Notes: a model not told the origin generated them from the letters alone. Counted from the first letter of the stretch, positions 13,565 to 26,708 are shown. The stretch is DNA of 64,000 bases from Gordionus sp. m RMFG-2023 (GCF_954871325.1 NC_088776.1:46146569-46210568); one strand, 5' to 3'. Numbers and translations: made by a program.

Positions 13565-15300
13565 CGTTGTAACCGTTACTTCAAAAAGAAACACGTTACT
13601 AGTTGCATCAAAAAAAAAGGAATGCTATAGCAATTTGTTACATTGTGAAAAAAGGAACGCTGGTTACTGACTATTTAGAAAGTAATGCGTTATACGTTAC
13701 TTGAAAAATTAAATATTATATACAAATTTCCCATATATAATATAAATTAAATTTTACCAAAATAATATATTATGGGAAGATGAGATCGTTTTATAATAAT
13801 ATTTTCCCCTATATCAAAAATATTTTATAAGATAAGATATTTTTATAATAATTTTTTTTTATTTTTAACAACAGTTGATTTTCAAAATTTTAGTCAGATA
13901 AACAAGAGAGTGCTCAATCTTTCGCCGTGCTAAACATCGTTCAACTAGCGCAAAAGATGGGAGGATGTTATTATATTTAATAAATATAAATTTTAATTGG
14001 GGGAATTTATTAAAAATTAAAGAATAATCCTTATTTTGAAAAAGCTTAAGATCATCTTCAAAAAATCTTCATTCAGATCTTCATCAAAATTTTTTAAAAT
14101 CTTTTTCCGAAAATTGGTATGTATTGTTTTTTAAAGGAATCAAAGTCTGCCTTTTCTTTGTCAAGAAATTTTCTCAGACTAGAAATAGGTTCAAGCTTTC
14201 TACCTTTGTTGACCTATAATTTTATCCAGGGCTAATCTAATTTAAGTAGCAGGTGAATTATTGCTGATAGCATATATTCATCTATATAGATGTGTTCGAA
14301 TCTATTGAAAATATATATAATCAAAATAATTGTAACAATATTCAATTGCATACCTTTCATTTATGTCTTTCAGGATTGCATTAATAAGTGGCTTACAAAA
14401 CTTGGAATTATTCAAAGCAATTTTTTTAAGTTTTAATATTTATAATAATTATCGTGGGATTGAGATATCCCAATTCTAAAATCGAAAGAGTCGTAGAGGT
14501 TCCTTAACATACAAAATCATACATATCATATTTTTTAGTTAGCACTAACCATACAAGATATATAAATGACTTATCATTATCTGAAAATCTCTGCAATTCG
14601 GATTTATCACAAGATTCGTCAAATTGATTATTCTCCTTAATAAGACTATTAATTTCACTGAGTTATAAAAAGAGTTCCATCTTGCTATAAACGATTTAAT
14701 CAGATATCTTCCCATTTCTTTCTTAAAAATTGCTCCATAGTTTCGAGAATGCCCATATTTATTCCTCGATTGAGGAAATATTTGAGTTGGGACACAATTT
14801 TACAAAGTGTAGACTTAAGACTCTTCATTTTTTTATTGGTATAAAAAATTTTCATATTGGGGCTAGGGCAGGTTAAATCATTTTCATCTATCTTCATCAG
14901 ACGAAATATGTATAATTGATAAAATATTCTTTATAAAATAAAATATAAAATTAGAGAATAAGAATATAAATAAATAATCTTGATTGATTCAATATTAATT
15001 AGATTAACAATCTTGACTTATAATTTAACAACGAGAATTTAAAATAAAAATGAAGGAATTTGGTGGTTGATCTGACTTAAAAAACTCGGCTTAAATTATT
15101 TTTAAAAATTAAAAAATAAATAAAAATGATTTATAATACAATAAAATATGTTTTTTTTAAAAAACTAGTAACGTTTTGCGATGCCGTTACTAAAAAAAAA
15201 AGAAATGAATTACCGATACTCCTTACCTAGAAAAAAGTAAAGAATGGCGTTCCTAGTAACACCGTTAGTAACGACATTACTTTTTTGACGTTAATTTACA
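13565..15300 (-). mobile_element. Decayed hAT element with transposase remnants
   Basis: Both edges are rich in ACGTTAC/GTAACG words (13570-13720 and 15165-15300), which look like subterminal transposase-binding repeats: GTTGTAACCGTTACTT on the left and AACACCGTTAGTAACGACAT on the right. On the minus strand at about 13880-13970 the translation SFALVERC resembles the conserved SSAxVERLFS block of the hAT C-terminal dimerisation domain. A 65-residue frame at 14700-14897 (-) may be part of the same transposase. The coding part is heavily broken. Boundaries are approximate because no target duplication could be fixed. Confidence 0.5.
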
Positions 15301-15984
15301 GCTAATATGATATGACTAGGGTTAGATTATTTTTACTAGGCTTGGACTAGTGACGGTCAAAACAGGTTTATTGCTAGTATAGAATTTTATGCGACCTAGG
15401 ATTAGTATACATCAGAAGGACTTGTCGTCATCAAGAGATACTTATGACTGCCTCTTTTGTAAAATTTTAGACTTTAGTATCTGATTGATTTTACTCATAT
15501 TTTTGTAATGATACTAACATTAAATGAATATCTTATCATAATTCGTTTTAATGGCCAGTTAGATATTTGTTATATTTTAATTACATCTTTTTTATATTAG
15601 AAATATGAAATAAAATATTTATTCCCCCAAATATTAAAAAAATGCCGAATTTATATTTATATTTTGATTTTTAAAAAAATAAGATTATAATTATAAGTTT
15701 AACAAACTTTAATTTTTTTTTGGACAATTACGTTCAATTATTATATTTTCTTTTGTTACCCCTCTTACCAAAATATATTATTTATATTTAAAAAAAATTA
15801 TCATTTAATAATAAAAGTTAATTATCAACACTGATTGCGATCTTTTTCCATATGAAATATAAATATTCCTTTTTTTCTTTTTTCTTTCAAATAATTTGTA
15901 GCTATTTTCTAAAATTTACTAAATGTATATGGAAAAATAAAAATACATCATTTTTTATGATAAAATTGGAATAGCTTTTAGTTA
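15301..15984. other. Gene-free AT-rich DNA
   Basis: No gene or recognisable repeat. Long A and T runs only. Confidence 0.5.
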
Positions 15985-16248
15985 GTGCAGTAGCGTCACT
16001 AGGAGTGTGAAGGGGGGGGGGCTAAATTTTAAGAGCCCCAGAAAATTATATTTTTTTTAAAAAAAAATACCTCAAAAACAAAATAAAGGAGGTCATTTTG
16101 AAATTAATAGCTAAACAAAAGGTTAATTTCAAAAATATTAACTAAACAAAAAGGCCATTTGCAAAAATATTAGCTAAAAAAATTTAATTTAAAAAAAAAT
16201 AATTTTTGAGCCCCCTGAGATTGTAAAGGCTAGTACACCCCTGAGTTA
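15985..16248 (+). repeat. Dispersed repeat family A, copy 2
   Basis: Begins GTAGCGTCACTAGG and a run of Gs, and ends GAGCCCCCTGAGATTG with CACCCCTGA. The interior has short internal repeats (variants of ATATTAGCTAAACAAAAGG and of GGTCATTT). It shares both edges with the copies at 9128-9305 and 52683-52815. Non-coding. Confidence 0.55.
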
Positions 16249-16662
16249 GTGCAATTATTAATTGAATAAGACTTAAAACATAATATATAAGTTTAAACCG
16301 CAATACTGAAAGATCAATATTAATCATTTAAATTAATGTATTAAAAATAATTCCAAGATTCGTCTTCACATTTAGATAATAATAATTTGTATACATGTTT
16401 GATTTAATTATTTTATTATCATGCCCGTTTTTCTTACCTAAAATCATTTATAATTGGTTTGTTATCATTTTAAGAGATTTAAGAAAATAGGAGGAAAATT
16501 TTTAAATGAATTAAAAGGGAGTCTAAATCTAAAAAAAAAATATTTAATAAATTATCATTTCCCCTTTTCTTTTATGAAGTTTTTGTTATTATAACTAATA
16601 GTTAGATATGTCTTGATGGATCTGTCTGATATATAGGAATAATAAGAATTTATTGAATATAT

Positions 16663-16925
16663 CAGAGACCTGCAAAGATACTAGTTGCACAGCCCTGTCC
16701 GAATTTTTTTTTTTTAAATATTTTCGTTAGCAGTTTTATATATTTAGACCGACCAATTTTTTTTCTAAAGAAGGTTTTTCTGCCAGCCCGGATTTTTTAT
16801 ATTACATTTATTTTTAATTTTTAGATAATAATGGCGATTTAAAATTTTTAAAATATACGGCTTGGCTCGGATATATTTAAAAAATTAACAAACGGCCGTA
16901 CCCGGGCAGTACCTGTAGATCTCTG
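16663..16925. mobile_element. hAT-type MITE with exact 8-bp target duplication
   Basis: 263 bp with inverted ends CAGAGACCTGCA and TGTAGATCTCTG, flanked on both sides by the same 8 bases GAATATAT (16655-16662 and 16926-16933). An 8-bp duplication and a CAGAG start are standard for hAT. The interior carries GCCCGG-type blocks facing each other. There is no coding frame. The unmutated duplication suggests fairly recent insertion. Related edge sequences occur near 39050 and 49790. Confidence 0.8.
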
Positions 16926-17039
16926 GAATATATAATAATTGAGGTAATCTTTCCTAGTCTAAAATATTTATTTTTCTTCTTTTTAAACATAATGCCGTCA
17001 ATATCCTAAACTAAACTCCTATTAACTAGGTTTTGGAAT

Positions 17040-17520
17040 CGTGAGGAGTTAAATAGCTCCCATACTCTAATAATTTACATTGAAAACTCTCTTCCAGACA
17101 CAGTATTATTCAAACTTGACTTCAAAAATGCTTTTAACAATTTACATCATTCCATATTTCTACACCAAATTTTTAACAGCCACTCTCGAGTTTATCAACT
17201 TATAATACATAGACGGTTTATGATCTCATGGTATGACAACCATTCCCTTTTGAGTAAATCTTTAATAACTATTGTTACGTCACTTCATTCTTCTTAAACA
17301 CCAATTTCAATCCACTTACCTAAGCTGAGACCAAAAAAATAATAAAAAAATCTAAGGATCTTAACAATCTTATTTTCATTCTAATAGTCACATTTACTAA
17401 CGGCTCTTTTTCGCCTATAACATTTAAGTTTTTAAAAAGTCTTGGATGTAAAATTAGGCATTTCACCAGAGAAACGAAATAATTTTTATATATTAGGCAA
17501 AGAATACAAATCAAAATTTT
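17040..17520 (+). pseudogene. LINE reverse-transcriptase relic
   Basis: A short stretch of + strand translation (about 17090-17240) reads FKLDFKNAFNNLHHSIF. This matches the motif-A region of non-LTR reverse transcriptases, in which the aspartate of LDFKNAF is catalytic. Sequence after it (near 17215) still looks like the block between motifs A and B, then stops intervene. No YxDD motif survives. It may be the same LINE type as the C-terminal remnant at 37200-37950. Only about 500 bp is recognisable and it is not functional. Confidence 0.55.
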
Positions 17521-18655
17521 TAGATATAATTATGGTTCCGGAACATAATTATTAAATCCATAACTAATTATACAAGTATTTTTAGGCTTTTTAATTTTAT
17601 TTTGATATAGTTTTTATACATGTCATATCTATAAATAATTTTAATACGAAATTTAAAAGAAAAATCTAGAGTAATCATATATCTATTCTTATGTTAAATT
17701 TTTTCTATTCTATTCTCTTCTTAATTTGTTATTGTTTTATAATTTTATTTTAATATTTATGAATTTTTCTAAAATATATAATATACCTGCGCCGCATCTA
17801 TAAAAAAAATATTAATTTATATTATAGTTGAAAATGTAATAATATATAATTATTTTCTCTTTCAACATTTGGTGTATAATAATTGAATTATTGAAACAAA
17901 AAAAAATGTTTAGAAAAAATGGTAAAAGTTCCAATTTAAAAAAAAAGATTAAAATTAAATAATATAATAGAACAAAAAATAATAATCCAGGTGGTTAGTT
18001 TAAATTAAATAGATTAAAAAGTCAATTATAGAAGGAACTTGACAACTTTATTTGTTAATTTTTGCTGAAAAAAAAATAAAATGACAAAATTTTAAATGTT
18101 GACTAAGAATTTTAATATTTTTAGTTTCCTTAAAAAAACAGGCATGAATATTGGTGCAATTAATATAAGTCAATGGTCAGGTCAGAAACGAAGAAACCGA
18201 GAATCGGTATGATTTAAAAATGGTCTCCAATCGAATCATTATAATTAGTTTTTGATTCGGTTATTTCGGTCTGGACCGTTAAAAAATTATTTTAAATCCC
18301 TAAATATTTTAATTTGAGATTTTTAGTATTTTTTTAAAAAATATTATTAAGAAATATTTCGGGTTCTTATTTGATGGCTCAGGAAAATGAATCCTTAAAC
18401 GATTAGAATAAATACTCGCTCAGGGAAAAATACAAAATGCTCAGAATTATTTCTTAATTCTCAAGAAAAAAAAACTAAACTGGACAAAAAAAAGAATTAA
18501 TTGCTCAGGTATGAAACTGAAACGTTCATGTTAAAAAATGAATTTCTCAGAAAATCTTATTAAATTTTAAGAAAGATATCTGTGAAATTCTATAAAAATC
18601 TTATCAAGGCCTTGCCCTTGTTTGTTATATTTTTGATATTTATATTTAGCACTGG

Positions 18656-18810
18656 CAAGACACCCTATTTTGGTATACTTTAAGAGTGCATACATTAAAT
18701 AAATATTTTGGTTTGGAAAGAATCTAAATAGCCTCTCGCTTTTTATAGATAAAACTATATAGACGTCTAAACAGCCTACTGTTTAGAAATAGACGCCAGG
18801 ACAGGCCTAA
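18656..18810 (+). repeat. Dispersed repeat B, copy 1
   Basis: Shares the words ACACCCTATTTTG, TATATAGA, ACTGTTTAGAAATA and ACAGGCCT, in the same order, with 32077-32264. Between the words the copies differ in length. Non-coding and diverged; family unknown. Confidence 0.5.
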
Positions 18811-18879
18811 GTATTTTCTTAAAAAATCCTAAGCAATTTGTTATTATTTTTAATATGTCTTGTTTTAATTACTTTTTGT

Positions 18880-19400
18880 CACAATTAAATCGAAATAGCT
18901 TAAATATTTTCATAACAATAAACCTCTCTATGTTGATTCTCGAGGTTGTTGGCTCTACTATATAAAATATATTATATTTACCAAAACATAACCTAAAACT
19001 CCATAAAGTGGCCACATTAATGTGGTAAGGCGGGGGAAAATTGCAAAAAAATAAGTAAAAGGTGCAATCTAAGAAAAATCAAGGAAAAGTGCAATTTAAA
19101 AACCAAAGGTAAATAAAATATTAGAAAAGTATATTGTTTAAATAAAAAACAGTCAAAATTAAAACAAAATGATAAACCTTATTCTAAAAAATATCATTTT
19201 CCTATCCATTTTATTAAAATTAGAGCTTTCTTTGATAAGAACTCCAAAATGGTAAAAACAAAACAAAACAAAAAACTAAAGTCAACACAAAATATTTAAA
19301 GATAGTGATTTTTGTTTTGGTCCCAGTTCTAAATGAAGACTTTTAAAAAATCGGTCTGGTCTTTTATATTAATTTCGGTCCTACTTTTTATTTTGGCTCA
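18880..19400 (+). repeat. Dispersed repeat C, copy 1
   Basis: Parallels 45535-45965 over roughly 430-500 bp. Shared landmarks in order are GGCTTAAATATTTTC-like sequence, AAAGTGGCCA, a G-rich step followed by GAAAAAT-type sequence, AAAGTCAA followed by AAAATATTTAAA, TTTTGGTC and a final TCGGTC block. Gaps and substitutions are many, so both copies are old. No reading frame. Confidence 0.5.
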
Positions 19401-20702
19401 TAACAGATTCAAACCATCCATAGGGGAAACTTAGAGGGATGGCAACTCTCATTACTTAAATTGGTTAAATAGCCCTCCTAAATTAATCTAGTGTGGATGA
19501 AATGTTATAATAATCGAATATATTGTTCGTTCTGTCCAATCTAAAAAGCATTCTTAAAAAATTTGATAAAAGCACGAGTTAAAAATTCGCTTTCTTTAAG
19601 GTTGAGCTTGCTCTTTAGAAAAACCCTATTAAAGCTTGGCCGTTTTTTAAATCGGCTAAAATCGAGGGTATTGCTCACTTACCTTAATCAAATGATAAAA
19701 TTGGCAAAAAAGATATTTCAGTATTATTTGAACTTTGACTCTTATAACTTTAAAATTGATTGTAAAAATTTATCGACAATTAGTGGTTCTTTTGTACATA
19801 CATATTCTATATTTTCTAATTAGTTTTAGACTTTTAGTTTAATACTAAAATAAAATAATGTTACATATTTTGTTATTCTACGCATAAATAATGTCGAAAT
19901 ATATAAAGTTCATTTTTAGAATGATAACTTTTTACTATTTGTTTATACGGAAAGTAAATATTTACTTTTTTGTAAAATTTTAAATTTAATTAACAGAATT
20001 AAATATAAGGGATAAAATATGAGAATAAATCTACTATATGTCTATAAAATAAATTAGAGAGACCGGGGCAGGTTGGCCATTCAATCCTTAATAAATTCAA
20101 TAATATCAATCTGGATAAATAGAACATATGTTGAAGGTTCAAAGCAGTGGTATTTGAAATAGGTAATTATATATTTTAAACTATAACTTTAAAAAAAAAT
20201 TGAATTTGAAAAGTTTTTTTTAGTACCTGGTTCAACAATAGGAGATAGTTGGAATAGGCCCACCAAAGAAATGAGTGTCTAAATGTTAAATTAATTTTTT
20301 TTTGGTATTATAAACACTATCAAGAGAAAAAAAATTTTTGAAATAAAGATTATCAAATAAATTTAAAAAAATTTTAAGGTACATTATTTAAGATAAAATA
20401 TCAGATTCAATTTAATAGTAACAAATCAGCAACATTTATACCTGAGTCCTGGGGTATGAAAATAATTTTATATTAATTATTGCTATAAATCTCGTATGAT
20501 TTTTTTTTCCAATCCATTATATCTACGATATTTAAACAATAGATTATCTAAATAGTAAAGTAAAATAAGAACTCGTTTGGCTACCGCCATACATACATTA
20601 GGCCCGTTTTTACACTAATTTTTTGGTATATATCATTTTTGATATTGAGAGGAGTCAAATTGGACATATAAATATTAATCAAATCAATTATTTATATATA
20701 TA
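19401..20702. other. Gene-free DNA with a GAGACCGGGGCA motif
   Basis: No supported gene. The 86-residue frame at 19563-19823 is lysine- and leucine-rich with no recognisable domain. The word GAGACCGGGGCA near 20060 recurs near 25250, both times at the start of GC-poorer DNA, and may mark the end of a short repeat. Confidence 0.4.
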
Positions 20703-20902
20703 CTAGATTGACGATTCATTCATTAAATGCATTTAATTGTCTATACATATGAGTCAGTTGAAACGTCATTTTGTGGTTAGCACGTCTATCTAATAGCATT
20801 ATGTGCATTCATATAATGATCAATAAAGACAATTAGTAGAAGTGCAAACCACAAAATGGCGTTAGCTGACTTCTATGTAAGGACACTTTATCGCCAATCT
20901 AG
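20703..20902. mobile_element. Palindromic MITE (200 bp)
   Basis: The outer ends CTAGATTGACGAT and ATCGCCAATCTAG are inverted repeats. Further in, GTCAGTTGAAACGTCATTTTG with GTGGTTAGCAC pairs with GTGCAAACCACAAAATGGCG and TTAGCTGAC. The flanks on both sides are TA-rich (TATATA), so the target site cannot be fixed. There is no coding frame. It is related in plan, and partly in the CATTTTGG core, to 43604-43712. Confidence 0.65.
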
Positions 20903-21478
20903 TGGTATATATACATCATTCATTGGTATTAATATAACCCTTACTTATAATAATATTAAATATTAGTATAAGGAAGGACACAGATTGATTAAAGAGCTCA
21001 TATTAAACAAGTTGCTCATTGTTTTAATCTTCCTTTTTTTTCTCTCATACATTAATGGTTTGTAATTTATCTTTATATATCCTTTTTTTAAAAATGTTTA
21101 ACTACTTTTTTAAATATATAATTATCATAATATATTTTATTGGTTAGTTGATCTGTTATATATATTATTTTTTTAATAACATTTTATATTTCCTATATTT
21201 CTTATTTAACACAGATATTTTGATACATTATTTATTATTATATTTATCATTTATTTTCATTATTAAAATAAAAGAAGAAATATCTTTAGAAATAAATAAC
21301 AATTTTAAAAAAAAAAAATTTTTATAATAAACTTCGAATATCTTTTTTAGCAAAAGTATCTTATCAAATTTTCTCAATTTTGACTTTTCTAAATTCTTGA
21401 TTTTAAATATTATCATTTTATAAAAAGCTAAAAAAAATTTTATAAATTAAATGCGCTCGTTAAGTAGAGTTGAGGGAA

Positions 21479-22202
21479 ATGAAAATGTTTTATACCAAAA
21501 CTATAATAAAATTTTCGAAGATATTCTTGATTTTGACATTTCGTTTAAATATAATTTATTATCACATCCATAACGATCATGCAATTTGGATTGCTTGTTT
21601 GGTCTTTATTTGCTTTTTGGAAGGTTCGTATGAGGCGCCACCGAAAAATTATGTTACAAAGCTAGATCATGGATATTATATGACACTTAATCATGAACCG
21701 AATGTTTATGCCTTAAATAATTTATCGTTTAAAAATAAAAACAATGTTTATGTAAATCCGTTACAGGTAAAATATCTTAATGTCACCAACGATTTTAAAC
21801 TCTATATTTTTTGTATTAAGGAGGAGCAGCTAAATAAAATTCTTAACTATAAGAAACCTATCATGAAAATTTATAGCCTCAACCCTAATTGTTCTTCTAA
21901 TTTTATAAGCTATCGAATCTATCGCCAACGGGGTAAAAATGAGGATGCTGTAAAATATGTAAAATCCTTTACCCTTCACCACAATATATTATATTTTATT
22001 GAACCTGTTATTTTTTATGACTTATTCCAGAACTATGCTCAAACGATAGAAAACATCTTCTATCCTAATTCTATCAAATACCAAAATTTCTTAATTATCC
22101 TCAAAGCAGGTTCGTCGATCAAGGCAATTAGGCAAAATCGGTTTACAAATTTAGAATCAAAACCTTTCTATTTAGTATTCGGTGATCTTGATTATTTTAC
22201 GA
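21479..22202 (+). CDS. Neurexin-like gene, candidate exon 1 (signal region)
   Basis: A 241-codon open stretch, far longer than chance at this base composition. It starts at ATG 21479 and ends at a strong GTAAGT donor (22203) in phase 1. Residues 9-28 and 35-47 are hydrophobic. The second, ending LVFICFLEGS, could serve as a signal peptide or membrane anchor. The rest (about 50-241) is beta-like with no recognised domain by eye. Its last 35 residues (NFLIILKAGSS through PFYLVFGDLDYF), continued by exon 2, can be laid against the start of neurexin LNS2, but this similarity is weak. Assignment to the downstream gene rests on strand, phase 1 matching exon 2, and the secretion signal. It could instead belong to a separate unknown secreted-protein gene. 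An in-frame upstream TTG lies at 21470. Confidence 0.5.
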
Positions 22203-23390
22203 GTAAGTATTATATTTTTGTGTACGTCCCAAATCAGTTTTTTTTAAACTTTTCGATAGCTTTAAATCCTAAGCTTTTTTGGATATTGTATATTTTTTTA
22301 AAAATTAGAACTAGCGAAAAGTAGAAGTTTTAAGGAAAGAACAGGGTTGAACATAGGATAAAAAATTATTATAATTGCTTTTCCCTCTATATTTTTAATT
22401 ATTTAAAAAAGATATAATTTTAAAAAAAAGGCTACACATTGCCGTTTTGGGAAAAAGGCGCCAGGTACCCCTTAAAATAGAAAGCTTGAGAGTGACCCTC
22501 CAAACATTTTAAAAAATTATACAAAAATTGAATGGGACGCAACTATTAAGAATATTAAATAATGGTTTAAAAATTAACACGATGAAAATATTACAAATTA
22601 TTTTAACAAAATTTGGCACCCAAGATTTAAAGGTGCCCATATGTTTATATTTAATACTTGAGTCATTAATGGATTTAAAAGGACACAACAGTCTGAATAT
22701 TATGCCATATATTCTAGATTCTGTTTTAAATATATCTTATTTTACTGATATCGAATGTTTCTTTTAATATAAATAGTATAAATACGCTATATTATGTTAA
22801 TTATAATAATGGTCAACTTTTCGGACACACTTTTATTCTTTTTATACATTATAGATATAATAACTTTATTTATAATGTGTCCTGCAAAAGTTGTTTTTTT
22901 TATCATAGTTCTTAAATTAATTTTAATAAATAATTTATTTTTGTAGCTTAGAAATTTAATAGCCTAATTTAAGTTATAGTTATACTTATATATCTCTAAA
23001 ATTTAATAGAGTTACCAATTTTGATTTATAAATTATCTAATAAGTTTACGAATCAATAAGATTGGTTGGATTCTTTTGAAATATAAATAAAGAACCGCAC
23101 GGGTATTTTTTGATATGGGTAGGAATAAAAAAATTATTTTCACAATATGCCATAATAATTATCATGAGCTAAAATTTACCTTAACATAATTAAGAATTTA
23201 GCGGAATTATAATGATATGCATCATTAGTCATTTAGATGATACTTCAAAATCGGAATTCTTTTTTTGACAATTTTATTACATATCAACTTCAACTCACCC
23301 CCCCCCCCTCTCTCTTCTTTTTTAAAATATATATCTTCCATTAAACACCACCTGCCCCATTTTTTTCAAACATATAATATAAGTGTTAAT
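22203..23390. other. Intron 1, left part
   Basis: If exon 1 joins exon 2, intron 1 runs 22203-30051. This part holds a short isoleucine- and leucine-rich open frame at 22528-22767 that I do not consider a gene, and a small MITE at 22812-22893. Confidence 0.4.
22812..22893. mobile_element. Tiny palindromic MITE
   Basis: About 82 bp. CAACTTTTCGGACACA at the left is mirrored by TGTGTCCTGCAAAAGTTG at the right, with an AT-rich centre. The plan fits a minimal Tc1/mariner-type MITE, but the target site is ambiguous. Confidence 0.6.
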
Positions 23391-23393
23391 GAT

Positions 23394-23700
23394 CTGCATA
23401 GGGCCTAATATTTTAAGCCTTGCCCGATTTTTTTTTTAATTTGTCCTGTCCGGCCCCAACCTGTTAAGACTATTTGATTTGTCCTCCCAGCCTTGCCCGA
23501 ATTTATTTTAAATATGAAAATTTATTTTTTTTCAATAGAGTTTTACATTTATACATTGAACATAATCGAGTTTTTAATTATTCTACAAACAAATGAAAAA
23601 TATTGACCTTTTGTTTCTCACAAAAATTTTAAAATATATTTTATTAAAAAATTTAAGCCCAGTCCAGCCCGAATATTTTAAATCTTAGTCCCTTCCCAGC
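23394..23700. repeat. GCCCGG-type repeat cluster
   Basis: Several short GC-rich words (CTTGCCCGA, GTCCGGCCCC, CCAGTCCAGCCCGAA) alternate with T-rich stretches. Similar words occur in the MITE at 16663-16925 and near 39060-39190 and 49650-49790. This is probably an overlapping set of decayed MITEs. No complete ends are visible. Confidence 0.4.
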
Positions 23701-23929
23701 CTGAAATAAATCTATATTTCTTGAATTTTCTTGCTTTACCTGATTCTAGACATTCTCATTTCCTTAATTCGACGTTTTTCTAATCTTCAATATTCAAGAT
23801 TATTAAAACTCTGGTCCTATATACCCCTTTGACCCTTGAATTTTGGTGTCATCTTTTATCCTACATTTTAATTGTCTTCCTATTTCAATCAAACGACCTT
23901 TATTATCTCCCTTCTATAGGATTGGCAAA

Positions 23930-24440
23930 TCTGTCAATTGACCTGAAAAGTATTTGACCTGGTCAAATATGATGAAATACTCTAAAAAATCTATAGAAAA
24001 TTTTTTTTAAATATGTTTGAAAAAAGAAAAAACAATATAAATAAATGTGAACACAATGCTGTTTATTTATTGGGTCCCCTATAACAAGGGAAGTATCACA
24101 CTAGTAGTAAATTTATTGAATGATGTGATATAATACAATTAGGCATTTTATATGGTGGTGATGATCAAAATATTTTAAGTGATATTTTAAATTTCAGAAG
24201 TAAAAGCGGCATGTTTAATAGCAAATTATGTGGAAAGCAGTAACTTTTATAAGAAACAACCAGATTCTGGTCTCAAGTTAGTGAAATGAGCTTTGCCCAT
24301 TAAGTGAAGTGACATTTTATTAAAGATTCTACTTCTTTTACAGAAAGACAGTGGTCGACTTGTGTTAATATTATTATTAAACAGAAATAGATTGAAGATA
24401 TCGAGAACAGGAAAATTGATTAAAAAATATTAAAGAAAAT
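23930..24440 (+). pseudogene. hAT transposase relic without ends
   Basis: Closely parallels the interior of the hAT element at 44187-45238. Shared landmarks include GGCATGTTTAATRG, TTATGTGGAAAG, AAGAAACAA and CCCATTAAG. Translated + strand near 24290-24420 gives pieces that fit the C-terminal hAT dimerisation region (around ERQWST). No terminal inverted repeats were found, so this is a truncated or worn copy, inactive. Confidence 0.5.
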
Positions 24441-26380
24441 GATTATTGAATATGAATCAGAACAAAAATCTGCCATGAAGAGCTAAACATCAGTTATTAA
24501 AATAAATTTAAAATATATTATAAAATTTATATTATGGATTCATATTATATATAAAGTAAAGTTAATAATTAACTTAAAACACATTTATTTCAATTTGACC
24601 ATATTTGGTCGGTCATATATCGGCAAAACGTTGACAGCCTGCTTCTAAATAAGCAATATTCTATTATGTCTGACTTAAAATACTATTATTGTTCCTTTTA
24701 GCGTGCCTTGGCAATAAAATTAATAATTATGTATTTTAAAACAACCATTTAATAGTTGGATATCCCAAAAGTTTGGAGTTTGATATAGGAAATATTTAGC
24801 AAATATTTTTTGATTCCTCGCATTTCTTTTGGTTATTATTTCAAAGTTAATAGCAATTAGTGCTCTCTAAATTCCATTTTCAGACCGAATCAGACTCAAT
24901 TTTTTTAGACTAGCCCAGCCATAAGTTATTTATTTAAATCCAGCTCAAAATATTTATGGTTTTACCTAAATTTATAAAAAATACAATGAAAATCACTAAT
25001 TTTTTATAGATAGTGAAGCTATTCGATCAACATTTTCATAAATCACTTCACAGTGTTTCTTTGTGGAATTAAGTTTTCAAAGAATGTGCTGATTCTTAAA
25101 ATGTCCATAAATAATCATGATAATATAACTAATATAATAAAAAATTATGAGATTTTCCTGAATAATTTTTTTAATATGTTTTAAATTGTTACAAAGACCA
25201 AATATATTATTTTTTAGCCATTGCCCAAACCAAACTGATAATAGGGGAGACCGGGGCACAAAGGATAATTTCGATTTTATATTTAAAATAATACTGCCCA
25301 AAGTTTCAAAAATACACCTTATGTAGATAATTATGATATACATTTATGACGAATAATATTTTTATTTCCTTTATGTCCAATCAATATAATTTTATATATT
25401 TAAAAATATGTATTTATTTTTATACCCTAAAAATAACTAAATTTATTACTATTTTTTCACCTAGATTTTAAATATTAAATTTAAGTACTATTAAATATAA
25501 TATATCCAATGAAAATCTAAACCTTATTCTATCGTCTATGTGAGTTTAATAATAAAATTTACTATTTGTATTTTCTGTTGCATTATTTGGAGTAACTAAG
25601 GGCATATCGGACATAGATATAGGGCCATTTATATCGATCAAATTATTATTTCAATAATTCCAACACAAACTTATTCAAAGAAATGGATTGAATTAAGTTA
25701 TGATGCATATAAATTTAGCTAGGCAATTAAATTATATGAATCTAAAGTAAGGGATTTGGTAAAATATAATTTATTTTATTGTTATCATTTAGGTATCCGT
25801 CCAGAACTAATATTATAAGATTATATTAGCAAATATATAAAATAGGTTGTCAATTAGCTTTAGCAACCAGAAGGTAGTATGTCCTATGTACCCTGTTTTT
25901 CTTCGTTTAATAATTTCAAATATTTTAAAATATTTAAATTATTTTTAAAAATTAGGGAAAAATGATAACTAGCTCAAATAGAGTCATTTGTCAAGACTTT
26001 TCGAGAATATTTACAGATTCTATGAAGATTTTTAGTCTCCCCTATTTCAAATGTTGTTATAGACATATGTAATCTAAAACATATCAAAATGTAAGATATA
26101 TTAAAAATTACACTAGGCATATCAACCAGATTACGACAATAAAATAAAGCTGTTATCATGAAAATATTGTCATAAAATATTAATTAAAAATGGAATGAAA
26201 CTTTCATTGTTAGTTGGACTATAAAATTGTTTAAACTGTTAAAATTTGTTATTAAATGATACAATAAAAACCTATAAAAAAAGTTGTGAACCGTCTTTAA
26301 TTTAATCAATTTTTCATACTACAAAATTTTAGACTAAAGATTTTAGGCAAATCTTATTTAATATTGTGCATCAAAGGCTT
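24441..26380. other. Intron 1, middle, no gene
   Basis: AT-rich with no supported coding. GGGGAGACCGGGGCA at about 25242 shares its core with a word near 20060 and may be the end of a repeat. An edge near 25870 (TATGTCCTATGTACCCTG) may belong to it. The 88-residue frame at 25077-25343 (-) has no recognised domain. Confidence 0.4.
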
Positions 26381-26700
26381 AACGACACCCCTGCAACATA
26401 CTTGGCGAGAGAGGCAAGCTAAATTATTGCCGATACAGAGATCTCAGAGGTCTCAATCTCATAAAATAAAATATCTGGAGGAGCAGGATTGCCTCAGGTA
26501 GAAAATGTTAATAAGAGGGTTTGTAAGAAATAGAAAGCAAATTATTAAAATGGGCGATTAAAGGATTGTTAAGGAGCGCATAATGAAAGAAAGAAAGTTT
26601 GAGGTTGGCACTGGTGGGAAGGTATAATCGCCAGAAATTTTAACCTATATTATTTCGACAACTAATAAAATGTTATGTATGTTCCAAGAGAAAAGTGAAT
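26381..26700. other. GC-richer unassigned DNA left of the hAT insertion
   Basis: Markedly more GC-rich than its surroundings, and continuous, once the hAT element is set aside, with 28094-28690. It is probably an older decayed transposon used as the target of the hAT insertion. No protein motif recognised in six frames. Confidence 0.35.
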
Positions 26701-26708
26701 CCACCAAG

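Noticed and set aside
19563-19823. 86-residue open frame
   Set aside because: Low-complexity Lys/Leu/Ser composition, no homologous motif, and the first codon is not ATG.
22528-22767. 79-residue open frame in intron 1
   Set aside because: Rich in Ile, Leu and Asn, no domain, no splice sites consistent with the gene model. Expected by chance at this base composition.
25077-25343. 88-residue minus-strand frame
   Set aside because: Ile/Tyr/Phe-rich and overlaps a repeat edge. No domain.
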